In this document: positions 12,041-24,750 of the stretch, in pieces
How positions within the stretch are numbered: position 1 is the stretch's first letter
Layout of the letters: each line of letters starts with the position of its first letter
DNA from: Trachythela sp. YZ-2020
Lineage: Eukaryota > Cnidaria > Anthozoa > Malacalcyonacea > Clavulariidae
DNA: 64,000 nucleotides
Assembly: GCA_016169945.1 (NCBI GenBank)
Contig: JADLSH010000006.1
Coordinates: 1 to 64,000 of the forward strand
Direction: 5' to 3'
The notes under the pieces: model-generated
The model's database searches: none
What the model was told of the DNA's origin: nothing
Seen by the model: only the letters and a program-made list of their open reading frames with translations
Translations under genes and position numbers: made by a program

Positions 12041-13757
12041 TGAATTTGAAACTGCGTAGGTCATCCTGTGTGGTCAATACAACATTGACGGACTAATTTT
12101 AAAAAGTATTTTCTATTGATTCAAATACGTTGTGGAATAAGAAACAACATATTAAATCTCAAAAACTTCCTTTCAAAACTAGTGCGAAAACGAAGTATAA
12201 AAATACTGTTAAAAAAACAGTTGAAGTTTTACGAAAATTTCGAAACGTTTTGTGAGACGTGTATTCGTCTAAGGTTTAATTTTACAGTAAATCAAAGCTA
12301 AAAGAGTACATAATAACCTACCTACTTTATATAGTTGGGCACTTGATAATTTTATAGTTAAAAGTACAAATCTTATCAATATTTCACCATTGTGTACATA
12401 TTTACAAAATATATATACAGTGTTGTCGTGTTGATTGCGTTGCGTGTTACCATGGTTACAGTGATCGGCTTAGTAATTCATGTTACAATAACTTTTGGGA
12501 GTAAATGGTTTGGTTCGAATGGACGAGGGAATTCTGCATGCATATATTTCTATTACAATAAAAACAATGTTAACACTTTCTCGACGGATGTATTGTACAT
12601 GGTGTCTCAAAAAAAAGGTAATCCAACTTCAGCACGCTATTGTGTGTAAATGACTTGGTAACTCGATTTTTATATTAAGAAAGATCAGGCTTTTAGCTGT
12701 TGAATGACACGTTTTTCATCCATTTTGAAGAAACAATGAGCAAATACGAGTCTGATAAAAATTCTTTAACCCGCATAAAAATTATTAAAATTATTTAGCC
12801 CGGGCCCCGTGTATTTGCTCCCCTGCCGTCCCCGGACCTTACTCCATGATATAATATAACCAGCCGCATGAATAACACGGCCACAGGCGTATTGAGACAG
12901 GTTTTCTATATTGTGTTTACCTAATGTGTAAGTATTTCCTACTGACTAGCGCTTTGGCAAAACAGAGCTATTTCGCTATCAGCATATGGCATTTAAAACG
13001 TCGTTTAATATATACGTCGTGTTACCCGTGAACGAAAACTATGGACATATTTTAGACCTAAACAATTAAGAAACTGCAAGTGCAACTACAAAACTCAAAG
13101 CCTATAGCCATTGCAAAATCTAGCGATTTTGCGAGACTAATTGCTCGGCCAAATAGTATAATGTAATTTAGTCGACGTCGACTCTTTAGTTTAATACTAC
13201 ATGTAATACGAGTATAAGCATGCATAGGTACTATGTAATATTGTTGAAATTTCATACAGCGTTGAAATATTAATCACTGATAGAAAAAGGCTTACCATGG
13301 AGTAGGTTGAAGTGAAAGGCCTTGATATTATCCTTTTTGTATTACTAACTTCGTCAGAACAGTCAAGGTGCACAATGAAATCACAAAAGTCTACTCACCG
13401 CTAATGACATTTTTCAATATTATAAACAGGCATTATGCATGGTTATTTCTATGTAGACAATACTTGTTTTTTGATGATATGACGCAGGGACGATCATGCA
13501 TGACTGATTAGTATTCCTACTTTTAATAAAGATCTTTGAGAGAAAACAGTTCGCTGACGTGTTTGTGGGCAATTGCTTAATGCGAAATGTCGAAATTTCA
13601 AGTATAAAAATAGTCATTTCAAGATAAACTATCGGATTTGTACATATATTGTTGTACATAGCAATAACATTCGCAAATATAGATTCTGCTCTGAATACTA
13701 TTAATATATAATCTAGTAACTACAATACTTAAACGTGCGGTGCCAGTGTGGGTAGAC

Positions 13758-14234
13758 TACAGGGTGTATCAAAAAACTTCAAATACCATAATTTGTATAT
13801 GCACGAGATCATACATTAAATTTCAATGGCTGTGCAAATAATTACGCTTCTGGGATTTGAAAATACGTTTCCCAGGGTATCAAAACAAGCACACAAAGTG
13901 AATTAAACTTATGAGTTCGATTACGAATGGCTCAGTTAAGAACAGAACTAAGAGAATTTCTTGTTTTAAACGTATACGAGCAAACTCAACTTCCGTCTAA
14001 AATCGTGTTTATTGGAAAAGCACATAACCCTAGGGTACGCAAAACACAATGGTTAGGGAGCGTTAGTAAACATGATCGACCGTAGGCAAAGCAAATTGTG
14101 TCTAACAAACAAATTGAAGTACAACGTATTTTCAAATCCCAGAAGCGTAATTATTTGCACAGCCATTGAAATTCTAATGTATGATCTCGGGCATACAAAT
14201 TATGGTATTTGCAGTTTTTTGATACACCCTGTAT
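13758..14234. mobile_element. MITE family M1, copy 2
   Basis: Same family as 3917-4343: begins TACAGGGTGTATC, ends GATACACCCTGTA, with long TIRs (ACGCTTCTGGGATTTGAAAA block and its inverse). The interior differs from copy 1, with an extra ~50 bp. It is inserted in the interior of the 11522-17735 element. Confidence 0.85.
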
Positions 14235-14247
14235 AAGACTGAAAGAT

Positions 14248-14476
14248 TCGGCGGTTGATTGTTATGTAAAACTACCTGAAAAATACCATAAGAACTTCAA
14301 CGTTTCGAGCGAAGGCCCTTCGTCAGGAAGGGCCTTCGCCCGAAACGTTAACGTCATGCCAATGAAATGTCGAAATGTTAGTGACAACTGGGAAGTCCTA
14401 CTAACTTCCAGACGAAGGGCTTTCGCTCGAAACGTCGAAGTTTTTATTGTATTTTTCAGGTAGTTTTGCACACTAC
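14248..14476. mobile_element. Hairpin MITE (family H1, copy 1)
   Basis: Palindromic element whose arms read inward from CGGCGGTTGATTGTTATG through AAACTACCTGAAAAAT to a GAAGGGCCTTCG-type core repeated in both orientations. A cleaner copy of the family is at 63667-63867. No gene. Confidence 0.8.
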
Positions 14477-14926
14477 AATAAAACGTAGTTTCAATAAGAA
14501 ATCAATTCATCTCAATTTTCAGGCTTCATCAATTTAATCCCATTGTCACGGGAACTGGTTTATGCAATAGCGAAATTACAGTGCGATTAACCGCCAAATT
14601 AATATATTTTGGTATACATATATAATATTTTGGTAAAGGTCTATTGGTGCAATTTATTGTATAGAAGTCTCATCTTCATCAGTTTTCTCAGTGTCAAAGG
14701 TGCAGGTGCGAAGGCAATTCCAATTGGTACATTTGAACCCTGCTCGACTGTCGTAATCAGCCAAACCTGCAATCTTGGACATAACACTTGATCGAGACCA
14801 TTACTCGCAATATTGCAAAGTTAATGTACACTGACAAAACAAGTTTCGTGACACCCTCTCCCCAGTTCAATGTTGTGAACAATCCAAAATTTATCATTTA
14901 CCGTGACACAAGCTCAACCTTGAGTT

Positions 14927-15022
14927 TAGGGGAGTGGAGGCTTAAGAAACACAACAAAACTTGACAGGGCATTTAGGGGAGTGGAGGCTTAAGAAACACA
15001 ACAAAATTTGACAGGGCATTTA
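14927..15022. repeat. Tandem duplication, ~47 bp unit
   Basis: AGGGGAGTGGAGGCTTAAG through GACAGGGCATTT occurs twice in succession with a single mismatch. This is a recent local duplication with no coding content. Confidence 0.85.
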
Positions 15023-16719
15023 TCATAAGGGGTTATGCGAATTTTGTATATAGAGGGAAAGGCAGTCCCAAACCATGATGTCCAAGATTCTCTGAATGTA
15101 AAAATTTTGCTTGCATGGGAAATGTTTGTTAGTTATGGTTAGAGAACCACAATCATATATTTGTGTTATGATGGAGGAATAATTATTTGCTAAATTCTAC
15201 ATTGCAAGTATTATAATGAACCGAAATGTACAACCATATTACCAATTGTTGCAGACCATACATATTTGATATTTATATTGTAAGCAAAGAAAAATGTATT
15301 AATTAGGACATAATATACACGTTCAGATAAAAGTAAACTGTTTATTAGACTTATGGTAAACTGAATTTCTAAATGAATTTATTCCATGTCATCATTGAAA
15401 GCTTTGTATAGAAACATATCCAACACTTGGCATACACAAATTGATCATGATTGGTAACAGGGTTTGCTTTACGAAACGGCAATTCACATTAATATGCAAA
15501 CATTCTCCAGGATATCGGAGCCGCTTAGCTATTGCTAAACATAGTGACGAAGTTCAGAAAAAAAGAAACGAAATTATTGTCATGCTCAACCCTGCATACC
15601 GGGCTATTTTAGTAGAGTAACATCATTTTTCACGGGTTATATAATTGCAGTAGAGACCACTGATTGAGAACAAAGTACCGCACTACGATACGGAATCGCG
15701 AGTATGTTCCTATGATTTTAGGAGCATAAACGTGATATAATAAGATATAAGATTATTTCAAACGATTAACGAAAATATTTGATGTCGTTTCAACGGTTAA
15801 CGGGCATATAGCAGCGAAATATTATACTAAATGATAGGTCTATACATTGTTTTAAATTGGTTCGCCGTTAACCGTTGAAAAGCCCCCTTGACCGTACTTT
15901 TATCCAACAATGATGAATATTACAGTTGGTTAACAGTTCAATAAAAATCTTGGCATAAATATCATTTTCAAAGACGAGTTTGGGATTTATGTGCCAAACA
16001 AGGACAGTATTACGACGGGAAAATCTCTACCTATTGACCGAAAACTCAGTTCTATACAACAATATTTGAGTGATTTATGGTCTTTGAAAGACAAGCAAAA
16101 TTGTATTTTCGATAATTACTATATTTTAATATGCCAGTAATTCCGTCGATCATAAATTCGGCCCCTCGAGTGTTTTTCAGCATAAAATCATTAGCTTGGT
16201 CTTTCAAAATATTCCTGATAGACGACGTTTCAGGAAAATACCGAAATATTCAAAAGTTTTTGTTCATGTTCTCAACGTGCCTCACTCCAAGCGTGAAGAC
16301 AAACCGGAAGTACATGTTTTCTCAACCAAAACTACAGGTTGATTGCACCCTACGGACATATGGGAACCGGTAATTGATTCCTACGGTCCAAAAGCCCGGT
16401 AGCTTGATTTTCATGTGTTTTTAGCTAAAGGTAAACATAATATCACAAAAATTTTAAATTATTAAAAATATTTCTGCTTGCCCTATAGAGACGAAACTTT
16501 CCACATATAAACGCTTGAATATAAGCTACATGTCTGTAAAAATATATGAGAGAAATTCCAAAACGATTTAGAGATATTCAAGATTTCGTTCCTAATTAAT
16601 GTGATGAAGTAAGTTTGCCAAAGTTTTGGAGTTTTAGTGCTATCTTTTCGCTTGCGTAATATTTAGACGGCAGTGCGTTAGACCCCCGTTCAAAAGATTG
16701 TGTTGTAAGGATTTCAAAG
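15023..16719. other. Interior of the large element, nothing recognised
   Basis: AT-rich interior of the 11522-17735 element. A frame of ~80 codons at 16131-16373 has no domain, and I see no splice-linked partners. Confidence 0.35.
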
Positions 16720-17944
16720 GGTGTTTTGTTACAAGGGGGATAATACTTGCTGAGAAAGTCGCATTCAAAATACTGAACAAACTAGAAATAAATGCATGCA
16801 GAATCCCCTCGCCCATTCGAACCACACAATTTACTCCCCCAAAGGTTATTGCAACATGAAGTACTGAGTCGATCACTGTAACCATGGTAACACGCAACAC
16901 CGTATATTTCTTTTATTTCAGTTGTACAAAATGATAAAATATTGATAAGATTTGTTAATTTTGACTATAAAATTATCAATTGCCCAACCATATAAAGTAG
17001 GTATGTTATTATGTACTCTTTTAGCTTTGATTATTGTAAAATTAAACTTTAGAAATCTGAGAAAACATTTCGAAACTTCAACTGTTTTTGAACAGTATTT
17101 TCATTCTTCTCTTCGCACTTGTTTTTGAAATGAAGGTTTTGAGATTTAATATGTTGTTTCTTATTCTATAACGTATTTGAATTAATACTAAAATACCTTT
17201 TAAGATCAATCAATGTTGTATTGACCGCACAGGATGACCTACGCATTTTCAAATCCACAAACTATAATATACTGCATGCCAATACGGCAAAAGCAAGTAT
17301 ACAAAATAGACACATGCAAAATAGACACATAGACACAAAGGCTTCTTCGGTCTTTGGACTGTTTTTTCCTCCTGTTAATTTTAACATGTGAAAGTCCTCT
17401 AAATAATTATCATTTTTCTCGTTTTAGAGACTTTGTTTGTTTATGTCCCGACCCCCGAATACAAAACGTTTTTGAAAAAGTTTGCAAAATTAAATGGCAG
17501 TTAAGTTTTGACGTATTCATAAAAAAACAAATTATTTATCTTAGCCAATCGTGAGGTTGCTAGTTACCAGTTTTTTCTCGGCCTGAACTCTCGCATGCGC
17601 ATAACGTAGAAAACCGATCATTGCATAATGGTGGACGACTTTGCATTCCGCTATGTTGTCACATACCCAAGTGTAAATATCCGAGCGGAATTATTACCCT
17701 CGCACGGCGCTTCGCGCCGACTCGGGGATTATCGTGCGCGTTTCCCGCCCGGAGAAAAAGAGTTGGAAAAGTCAACTTCACTCTTGGATATACCAACCAG
17801 TACAAATCTCGAGTTGCATTTCAGGATACGTCAATTTTTTGGTTGTTTTGAAATAGCAAATGTATTACTTACTTTTTAGACGAACGAAAAATTATTGCCC
17901 AAGAAGCAGTGTTAAGGTTTATTGAGACCCCCAAAATAGAAACT

Positions 17945-18180
17945 CGATGACATAATATTATCTAATTTCGCTGGGATATTCACACCCGGGTATGTGAGAA
18001 CATAGCAGATTGCCATGTTGTCCGCCACAATCAAAGCTAAAAGTACATAATCACACACCTACTTAATATAGTAGGGAAATTCATAATTTTATAGTTAAAA
18101 TTATAAATCTTATCAGTATTTTACCGTTTTGTACAAAAAGTAAGAGAAATACACAGTGTTGCGTGTTACCATGGTTACAG
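17945..18180. repeat. Partial third copy of the large element's arm
   Basis: It carries the TTCACACCCGGGTATGTGA block, then (after a deletion) the AAAGTACATAATCACACACC and GTTACCATGGTTACAG blocks, in the same order and orientation as 11575-12460. Confidence 0.65.
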
Positions 18181-18185
18181 AACAG

Positions 18186-19550
18186 CTGAGCAGAGGGGAC
18201 TTTTGTCGACGCTGCGCGAAATTATCGCAGGCACGAGCGTTTTCCCTCGCGAATTTTGTTTCCCGAAGTTTGACATGCAATTTCGAAGGACGTCGAAGTT
18301 TACGGCATTGTGATTCACTGTATTTGTAAAATATCGTTGTTTTTCTTGCTGCAAGTAATACAGTAACTCTTCATCTACGTATACGAAAAAATTGCAAAAA
18401 CTAATATTTTCATGCGGGGGAAATTGGAAAAAGCTTTGAAACAGCGTCAATCAATCCGACTTTATACTTTGAAATGGCGCACGGAAAAATCGGGAAAACC
18501 GACGAAAATTATTCTTTGTTGTGTTTGGAAACATTTTTAGGAAGATAAATATACGAATATGTCGAAATTGGCTACGAAATGAGACGACCTTTTGGTTGAG
18601 TATTCCGCAGCTCTATTGCTAGTAGTTTGATATGACAGGCATTCTTACGAGGGTTTTACTCGCCTTTTATCGTCGTTGATGTCCCTACATGCAGAGGTAA
18701 GTCAACTTTTCTTTGTTATTTAAGCTACGTATATGTGACTCGATGGTGTGTATCTCTTCGACATTAGAGTACATAAAAATGCCCATTTTAAATTCATGTA
18801 TTTTTCTCATGTATTTTCCACAGTTTTTTTAGTCTCGTATGTTAAAATATACATAATGCTGGTCGTACAAATGTGGTACCTGACTTGAGGAAAAATGTCC
18901 AAAAAGTCTGTAAACTCGACAGTTTCGGGACCGTATTTTCGTTGTTTCATTCCGTAGCCGTTTGTCGGCCATTGTCCATTGTGTAATAAGTGGAAATTAT
19001 CGCGATTCCTTGACGTAAATGGATTTTGAATTCATGTTACACTGTTGTGTGTATGCAACAATTTCAGTACCTTGTACCGAATTTCAGTTAGCAAAAATTC
19101 TGCCCTTTTCAACACCTTCTTTCCAGCTTGTTTTAAAGGCTAAAAGATATATTTTTCGATACAACTAGTTTTCGTGGAGTGGAAAAGTGTTCAAGTGCAT
19201 GTTAAAAAAGGTGAATTTACATTTGTATTTTTCTTTTACGACGAGCGTTCGAAACCGCATACATAAACAGGTATTTTTCGGACGATATTATACGTTTGCG
19301 GTAACGTTTTTATTTCTATTTCAACGTTTCTAATACAAACCAAACATTTCTCAGTTGGAAAAGTCGAAAATTGTGAGTATACATAAAATAACGAAACAAG
19401 AAAACGCCCTCATTAAATATAGTATGGCAAAATTGCTGATCACATTGTTTGTTTATCAAATTCAGTCATGCGACAATCCCGCACTGCGTGTACTTCACGC
19501 TTGTCTCTCCGGGCGCATGCGCAGACAAAATTCTCCTCTGTTTAAGACAA
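18186..19550. mobile_element. Possible 1.36 kb TIR element
   Basis: The start (GCAGAGGGGACTTTTGTC) resembles the reverse complement of the end (GACAAAATTCTCCTCTGT) over about 30 bp, including a GCGC-rich continuation. The flanks on both sides are followed by similar CCATGG motifs. The terminal match is imperfect and I find no clear target duplication, so this is tentative. No gene inside. Confidence 0.35.
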
Positions 19551-19609
19551 TGGACATTTTGTTTCAAGTAGTGGAAGCACTGTAGCCATGGCAACACGAT
19601 CAATAATAT

Positions 19610-21560
19610 ATTTCTTTTTTGCAGTACAAAACAGTTAAACAGGTTACTAAAGCTGGAAAAATAATTAAAATATTAGTGTTAGCCATAGAAACGAAAGGTA
19701 GGTATGTTCATATACATTCTATAAGCTTAAAATTAATGTTAAATGCAACTTTCTCGCTCTCCTTTTAATTTAGAGCTTTTGATAACATAAAAATTAATAT
19801 AGGACACTTTAACTGGAATAAAATGAAAAACTATGTAAATAAAGCAATATTTTTAGACCTATAAATACATCAACAATTATAACAAACTTGCCATATTTTT
19901 TCGACCATATATCTTTTATTTATCTTTCTTTAAAAGTACAAACGATAAAATTCGTTCCTCAGCTTTTCCTGAGGCCTCAAAAAGCTACTTATAATTCTAG
20001 TCTAGGACCTGTATAGGAGTTTGTATGCGTTTCATTTAACACAGGCAATCTCAACTGTTTTAGGGTAAAATGACCATGTCCTGAAAATGACCCCGCTCTG
20101 AAACGGCAGTGCCGACATAGCTCTAACTTCCGAAAAGCAGAAGCGACAGCCTTTCTGAAGTGCTTATAGTGTTTAGAAGTTTGCTTTTAGGGGTGCACCA
20201 CCCCAGGTCAACTGCTAATTATCCATGAAATAACTAATATACCTGGCAAGTTTTGAAGCAATGCCTCGCCGTTTCTCTTCCCGATAAATGCCACTTCTTC
20301 GTCTTCATATGTATTTAGATTACAGTATCCAAGAGTACTTCATTGTAGAATAGTCCCAATCGAAAAACTAGAGTAAAAACAATAGAAAATACGCAAATAT
20401 TTATTGTTTTTTTCATAAATCATAAAAATACAATAAATATAATATATTTACTGGGTTCTGTGGTGGCGAACCAGCGTTTCGTGAAAATATCCCCCTCCCT
20501 GTCAAGTGGCCCCGAGGAGTTTTCGCGAAGATTGCGCGTGACTTTCAAATTATTTTTAAACTTGTGTCTTTGATTCTGATCCTAAATTTGTTAAGGGAGG
20601 TTTTTTCCTTTCAAGTGCGACTATACTACAATGAAGTACTCTTGGATACTGTAATCTAAATACACATGAAGACGAAGAAGTGGCATTTATCGAGAAGAGA
20701 AGCGGCGAGGCATTGCAATGGCCGCTATTTGACGAAATATCGAAGGACACAATATCGAAGATAAAATACACTGCACTGCTTCAAAACTTGACGGAACTTG
20801 GTTGAAATCTTCTTTAGCCATCTATCATTATGTAAAAGTACAACAATTGGATGATACTTGCGAGACTCGGCGATAAAAAGCAAACAAGACGGCAAAATAT
20901 GGCTGAAACCGTGTTTTGGTGGGGGGTAAGTGAAATAAAATGTATTATATTTAAACAAAACAATGTCAATCCTTATGAAATCTACAATAATTATATTAAA
21001 TTAAGCATAGTTTTTCATCCCATGAAAAAATTGTTAGGAAATAAGAAAATTTAATCTCTGCCAGGTATATTAGTTATTTCATGGATAATTAGCAGATGAC
21101 CTGGGGTGGTGCATGGTCATTTTCTTGTAAAATATTATACTTAGACAAATTTTTCCTTCCAATAACTACCCCTAAAAGCAACCTTCTAAACACTATAAGC
21201 ACTTCAGAAAGGCTGTTGCTTCTGCTTTTCGGAAGTTAGAGTTATGTCGGCACTGCCGTTTCAGGGCGGGGTCATTTTCAGGACTTTCGTCCCGGATGCA
21301 GGTTTTGGCACATATGCCATGTTGACCGCCATGGTAATTTTACCCTAAAACAGTTGAGATTGCCTGTGGTAAATGAAATGCACACAAACTCCTATACAGG
21401 TCCTAGACTATTCAGACTTTCTCATGTTTTTTTAATAATTCGCTCATTCCACTCCTGACAATCTGCCATACTTTTGAGATAAGTGAGATGACCACCCATG
21501 ACACCCACCAGTGATGACACCCATGAAACATAGCCATGCGCCCACGATCATTGATGAACT
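19610..21560. repeat. Dispersed repeat R1, copy 2 (split by insertion)
   Basis: Left half about 19610-19998, right half about 21411-21560. It matches 8640-9000 and 10613-10990 block by block. Comparing the two copies gives an empty site for each insertion: in copy 1 the sequence ACTTTTAATTCATGTAGACT is continuous where copy 2 is interrupted. Confidence 0.65.
19998..21410. mobile_element. 1.4 kb element with long inverted arms
   Basis: Begins TAGTCTAGGACCTGTATAG and ends with its reverse complement at 21410. The arms match over several hundred bases, for example GGCAATCTCAACTGTTTTAG, CTTTCTGAAGTGCTTATAG and AGAGTACTTCATTGTAG blocks in inverted order. Flanking TTC on both sides is a possible 3-bp target duplication, supported by the empty site in the other R1 copy. 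No protein is encoded. Superfamily unknown. Confidence 0.7.
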
Positions 21561-21584
21561 TTAGATATACAATAGCTGTCCATA

Positions 21585-22242
21585 CATAGATATAGGAGAC
21601 ATAGATTGCTGACTCGAGGTCACGGCACGCGCCAACATGAAGAATTCAAAATGGCGGCTGAACCGGTCAAAACATCAAGTGACCTAGTCAACGTACGTCG
21701 CTTTCAGCAACGTTCACGAAAAGATACTTCTTTTAATATGTTTATTGGCCTTGTGGACGTATAAAGACATCAATTTGACAGGGAAATAATACAAATTACC
21801 TTCGATTCATGCTGATTTAAGTTCGGCGAAATCACATATTTAGGCCGCCAGCTCGTAATACACAAGTTTGTCGCCCTGAATCCACTTTATTTTGTTTGGA
21901 AATAATCCAGGAATAACTCTTTCAACTTTCTATTAGACATCATTGCTCCAAAGGGCAAAAATATTGCAAAACGTCAATGCGTGAGCTCACTGAAACCAGC
22001 CAAATGTTTGTTATTCCAAAGAAAAACCGTCCACAACACGTCTATATTGAATACACCCACGGTAATGTGAAATTAATGCTGTTATTATCTAGCAAATGCT
22101 CCCATTAAGCTTCGTTCACCGAGTCACTTGAGGCGCCATCATACAAAATGGCTGCTCAACCGGTCAAATTTTGTTTGAATTTTGGCGCATTTGTCAATAT
22201 AGTGACGTATTACGAGTCAGCAATCTGTCTCCTATATCTATG
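21585..22242. mobile_element. ~660 bp TIR element
   Basis: The ends CATAGATATAGGAGACATAG and, inverted, CTGTCTCCTATATCTATG bound the unit, with GATTGCTGACTCG continuing on both arms. Inside, AAAATGGCGGCTGAACCGGT (21648) and AAAATGGCTGCTCAACCGGT (22146) are a near-identical direct pair, each beginning a short open frame. Confidence 0.65.
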
Positions 22243-22269
22243 GTTCCATAGCTTCCCTTTTCTCCCGAG

Positions 22270-22346
22270 TGATAGCCGAGCGGAATTAGTACCCTCGCCC
22301 CAGGCTATCACCCGGAACGGCGCTTCGTACCGTTAGCTCGGGGATA
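22270..22346. repeat. Solo element end with internal hairpin
   Basis: CCGAGCGGAATTAGTACCCT, a GCGCTTCG core and CTCGGGGATA occur in the order seen at the ends of the 11522-17735 element (11522-11575 and 17690-17735), with an extra small hairpin (GATAGCC/GGCTATC). It is probably a relic terminus. Confidence 0.5.
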
Positions 22347-22833
22347 CAGTTGTTGCTGTTGTTGTGAATAGTTATAGACTTCAATGTAAATTTTGTGCAT
22401 CTCGCTCGATCAAACTGAATGTTGATGATGTTTGTAGATGGCAATTTCGAAAGAAAATGACATATTATCACGAGCGAAAATTAGATATAATATTATATAC
22501 ACTGGCATCACCCTAGCATATATACATGAACTTGTGGTTAGCTCTTGACAACTGGGCCCTGTATCTCATTTGGCAGGGCGCTACACCGGAGCTATAGTTA
22601 CATTTTTCGCAAGTGCTCCTGTTTAGGTCTAAAAATTTGTAGATAATTCTCGCTCGAAATTTTCATCTACAAACACCATCGACTATAAAAATGCAAGCTT
22701 TGGGACATACGATGGAGGTCATGTGGATTATGGGTGAGCCAGCATCATATCATGGGTATTGATTGAAGATTAGTAGGTAAAGTGGTTATAAAATATCTTG
22801 GTCTCTGACCAACAAAACACAAGGCTCATGCAT

Positions 22834-23019
22834 AAAGGCCGTTTGCCATTACGGTCGCTCCGCCCGCGCGGGCGGAGCGAACATGTTTCAACTTGCGCTG
22901 TAGGTGTAGAACCTGAGCATCAAAATTTCTTGGTGTGCCCGCGCGACTGATTTTTCACGTGATTAAAATTGGTGGCTTCGCCCGCAAGGGCAAAACGACC
23001 GTAATGGAAAACGGCCTTA
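22834..23019. mobile_element. Short GC-rich MITE
   Basis: AAAGGCCGTTTGCCATTACG at the left pairs with CGTAATGGAAAACGGCCTT at the right. The interior has a self-complementary CCGCCCGCGCGGGCGG block. GC content contrasts sharply with the surroundings. Confidence 0.75.
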
Positions 23020-23083
23020 GGGATTGCATTTCGCACTATACTAACTGAGTTACCCTTAAGCTGGGCGCGCACGCTACGATTTG

Positions 23084-23149
23084 AAGGCCATTTTCCATTA
23101 CAGCCGCTTTGCCCGCGCGGGCGGAGCGACCGTAATGGAAAATGGCCTT
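23084..23149. mobile_element. 66-bp hairpin derivative of the same MITE
   Basis: Nearly the whole unit is one palindrome: AAGGCCATTTTCCATTAC pairs with GTAATGGAAAATGGCCTT around a CGCTTTGCCCGCGCGGGC-type core. It is an internally deleted version of 22834-23019, 65 bp away. Confidence 0.8.
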
Positions 23150-24265
23150 TAGTCAGTGGTATTATTTGTTGGATCAGGTAGCCCTACACGAAATGTAGAA
23201 TTTAACCCCAACCCCCACCTCCACCCCAACCCTAACCCTATATATAATCACAGACATAACTCGTGTTGGGCTACATAAAGAACCAACCTGGGATCATTCA
23301 GTCCTCTGTATTGGTTTCGTTAAATACCATACCCCTAAACCATATAGATCGGCCGACTAAAATCATCGCGCACGCCCGGCTTTACTAACCAATAAAACTA
23401 GGGGATCTGTTGTAAAGTAATACAAGCATTTACTAGATTAACTCGAAAGGACACAAACTGAACAATCCATATTCTTCATTAGAGTACACACATGAACAGT
23501 TTCTCGCGAACCACAATCAAACAAAGAAATACAAACTGTCATAAAACAAAAACATTTTCTTGATATTTTAATTATCTATTCCTTAATACAATAGTTCTTT
23601 AGTTATTCTCAAACATTAAATATTTCTGATTCAGCCACAGAGATTGTGAAGATGATTAGATGTGACCAAAGTAGCATATTGTTCCGAATCAAAACAAGTT
23701 TCGAAGTCGTGTCTTGAACAAAGAACATATGAATGTCCTGATTGAATTAGTTTATTAATATATCACATTTTTCTACCATTTGATTGATGTTCGGAATTTT
23801 GAAGTATCGAAGATTTCCCCAGTAAATTTGTGGTTGTTCTTAAGTCCATCCTCCATAACAACTTTCTACAAGTCCAACCAATTACTTCCTGGTAAGTTAG
23901 GCACATGTATTCCTTGCTATCACAGTTGTATAGCATACGCTGCTTTAGATGGTATAATTCTGTGCGTCGCGCATGTCCATTACAACTGGCATCTATTCAC
24001 TGTAATGTCTTGGTCTTATTTGAATATCGTTTTGGAACAGATTATCACAACTCAACTGATTAGTCACATTTTGGCAATGCAAGAATATTAAAGGTAATCG
24101 TGTCTGGGGGAGACAAATAAATGACAGGCAGGAAATACGTAGAAAAAACAGTGACTGACACATAACACAATAAACATATCAAAGAAGTTCAGACATACAA
24201 CCCAAAAAATAATTGACGGGATTTTGTCCTTAAAAACGTCTAGTGGAACATTTCACTACTTCAAT

Positions 24266-24301
24266 AAACATATAAATAAACATATAAATAAACATATAAA
24301 T
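24266..24301. repeat. 12-bp tandem repeat
   Basis: Three units of AAACATATAAAT in a row in AT-rich DNA. Confidence 0.7.
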
Positions 24302-24504
24302 GTTTTTATGTTACTTCTATTATATAATATTTAATATAACAAAACAATGAAATATGAGGTAAGGTACCATATCAATGCATTGTCAAAAATTTACTTTGAT
24401 GTATGATGACGCACAAGACAAATGATAGAATATTGATAATACTACATACGAACACATCATTTGGTACTTGATGATCGAGAAAGACCAGCCATAGTAAATA
24501 TAGA

Positions 24505-24750
24505 GATAACATGGTTAGGAAACTCGGCTTTCGCTTTTGTTCTATGTTTTTGTTTGCATTTGTGCACGGTCGCGGTTAGTGAATATATTGTAGTTTTATG
24601 AATCGACCAATAGAAATGTTTGGGCTTAATCTCCAAACCGTGTTTCTGAAATATTAATGAATGTAAAACAAAAGATTTGTGCACGGTCAGGTACCGTTCA
24701 ACATAAATCCCATTCAATTGTAATTTGACGAGTTTCCTAACCATGTTATC
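24505..24750. mobile_element. 246-bp MITE with perfect 22-bp TIRs
   Basis: GATAACATGGTTAGGAAACT plus CG at 24505-24526 is the exact reverse complement of 24729-24750. A TTTGTGCACGGTC motif is present twice inside in direct orientation (about 24558 and 24677). A 127-codon frame on the minus strand crosses the whole element and both flanks and shows no protein-like features, so I do not call it a gene. No clear target duplication. Confidence 0.75.

Larger units (their letters stand above)
11522..17735. mobile_element. 6.2 kb element with ~1.1 kb inverted arms
   Basis: The left arm (11522 to about 12610) and right arm (about 16720 to 17735) are inverted copies over roughly 1.1 kb, with matching blocks in order: the TTATCCCCGAG end, the CCGCTCGGATATTTACAC block, the CTTAGCCAATC block, the GGTCAATACAACATTGA block and the ACCATGGTTACAGTGATCG block. 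The ~4.1 kb interior encodes nothing I recognise and has received a MITE (13758-14234) and a hairpin element (14248-14476). A partial third copy of the arm lies at 17945-18180, and a related end motif is at 22270-22346. Such long TIRs without a gene suggest a non-autonomous derivative of a large DNA transposon. Confidence 0.7.

Noticed and set aside
23219..23245. Telomere-like CCCTAA units
   Set aside because: Only two to three imperfect units in a C-rich patch; too short for an interstitial telomere tract.
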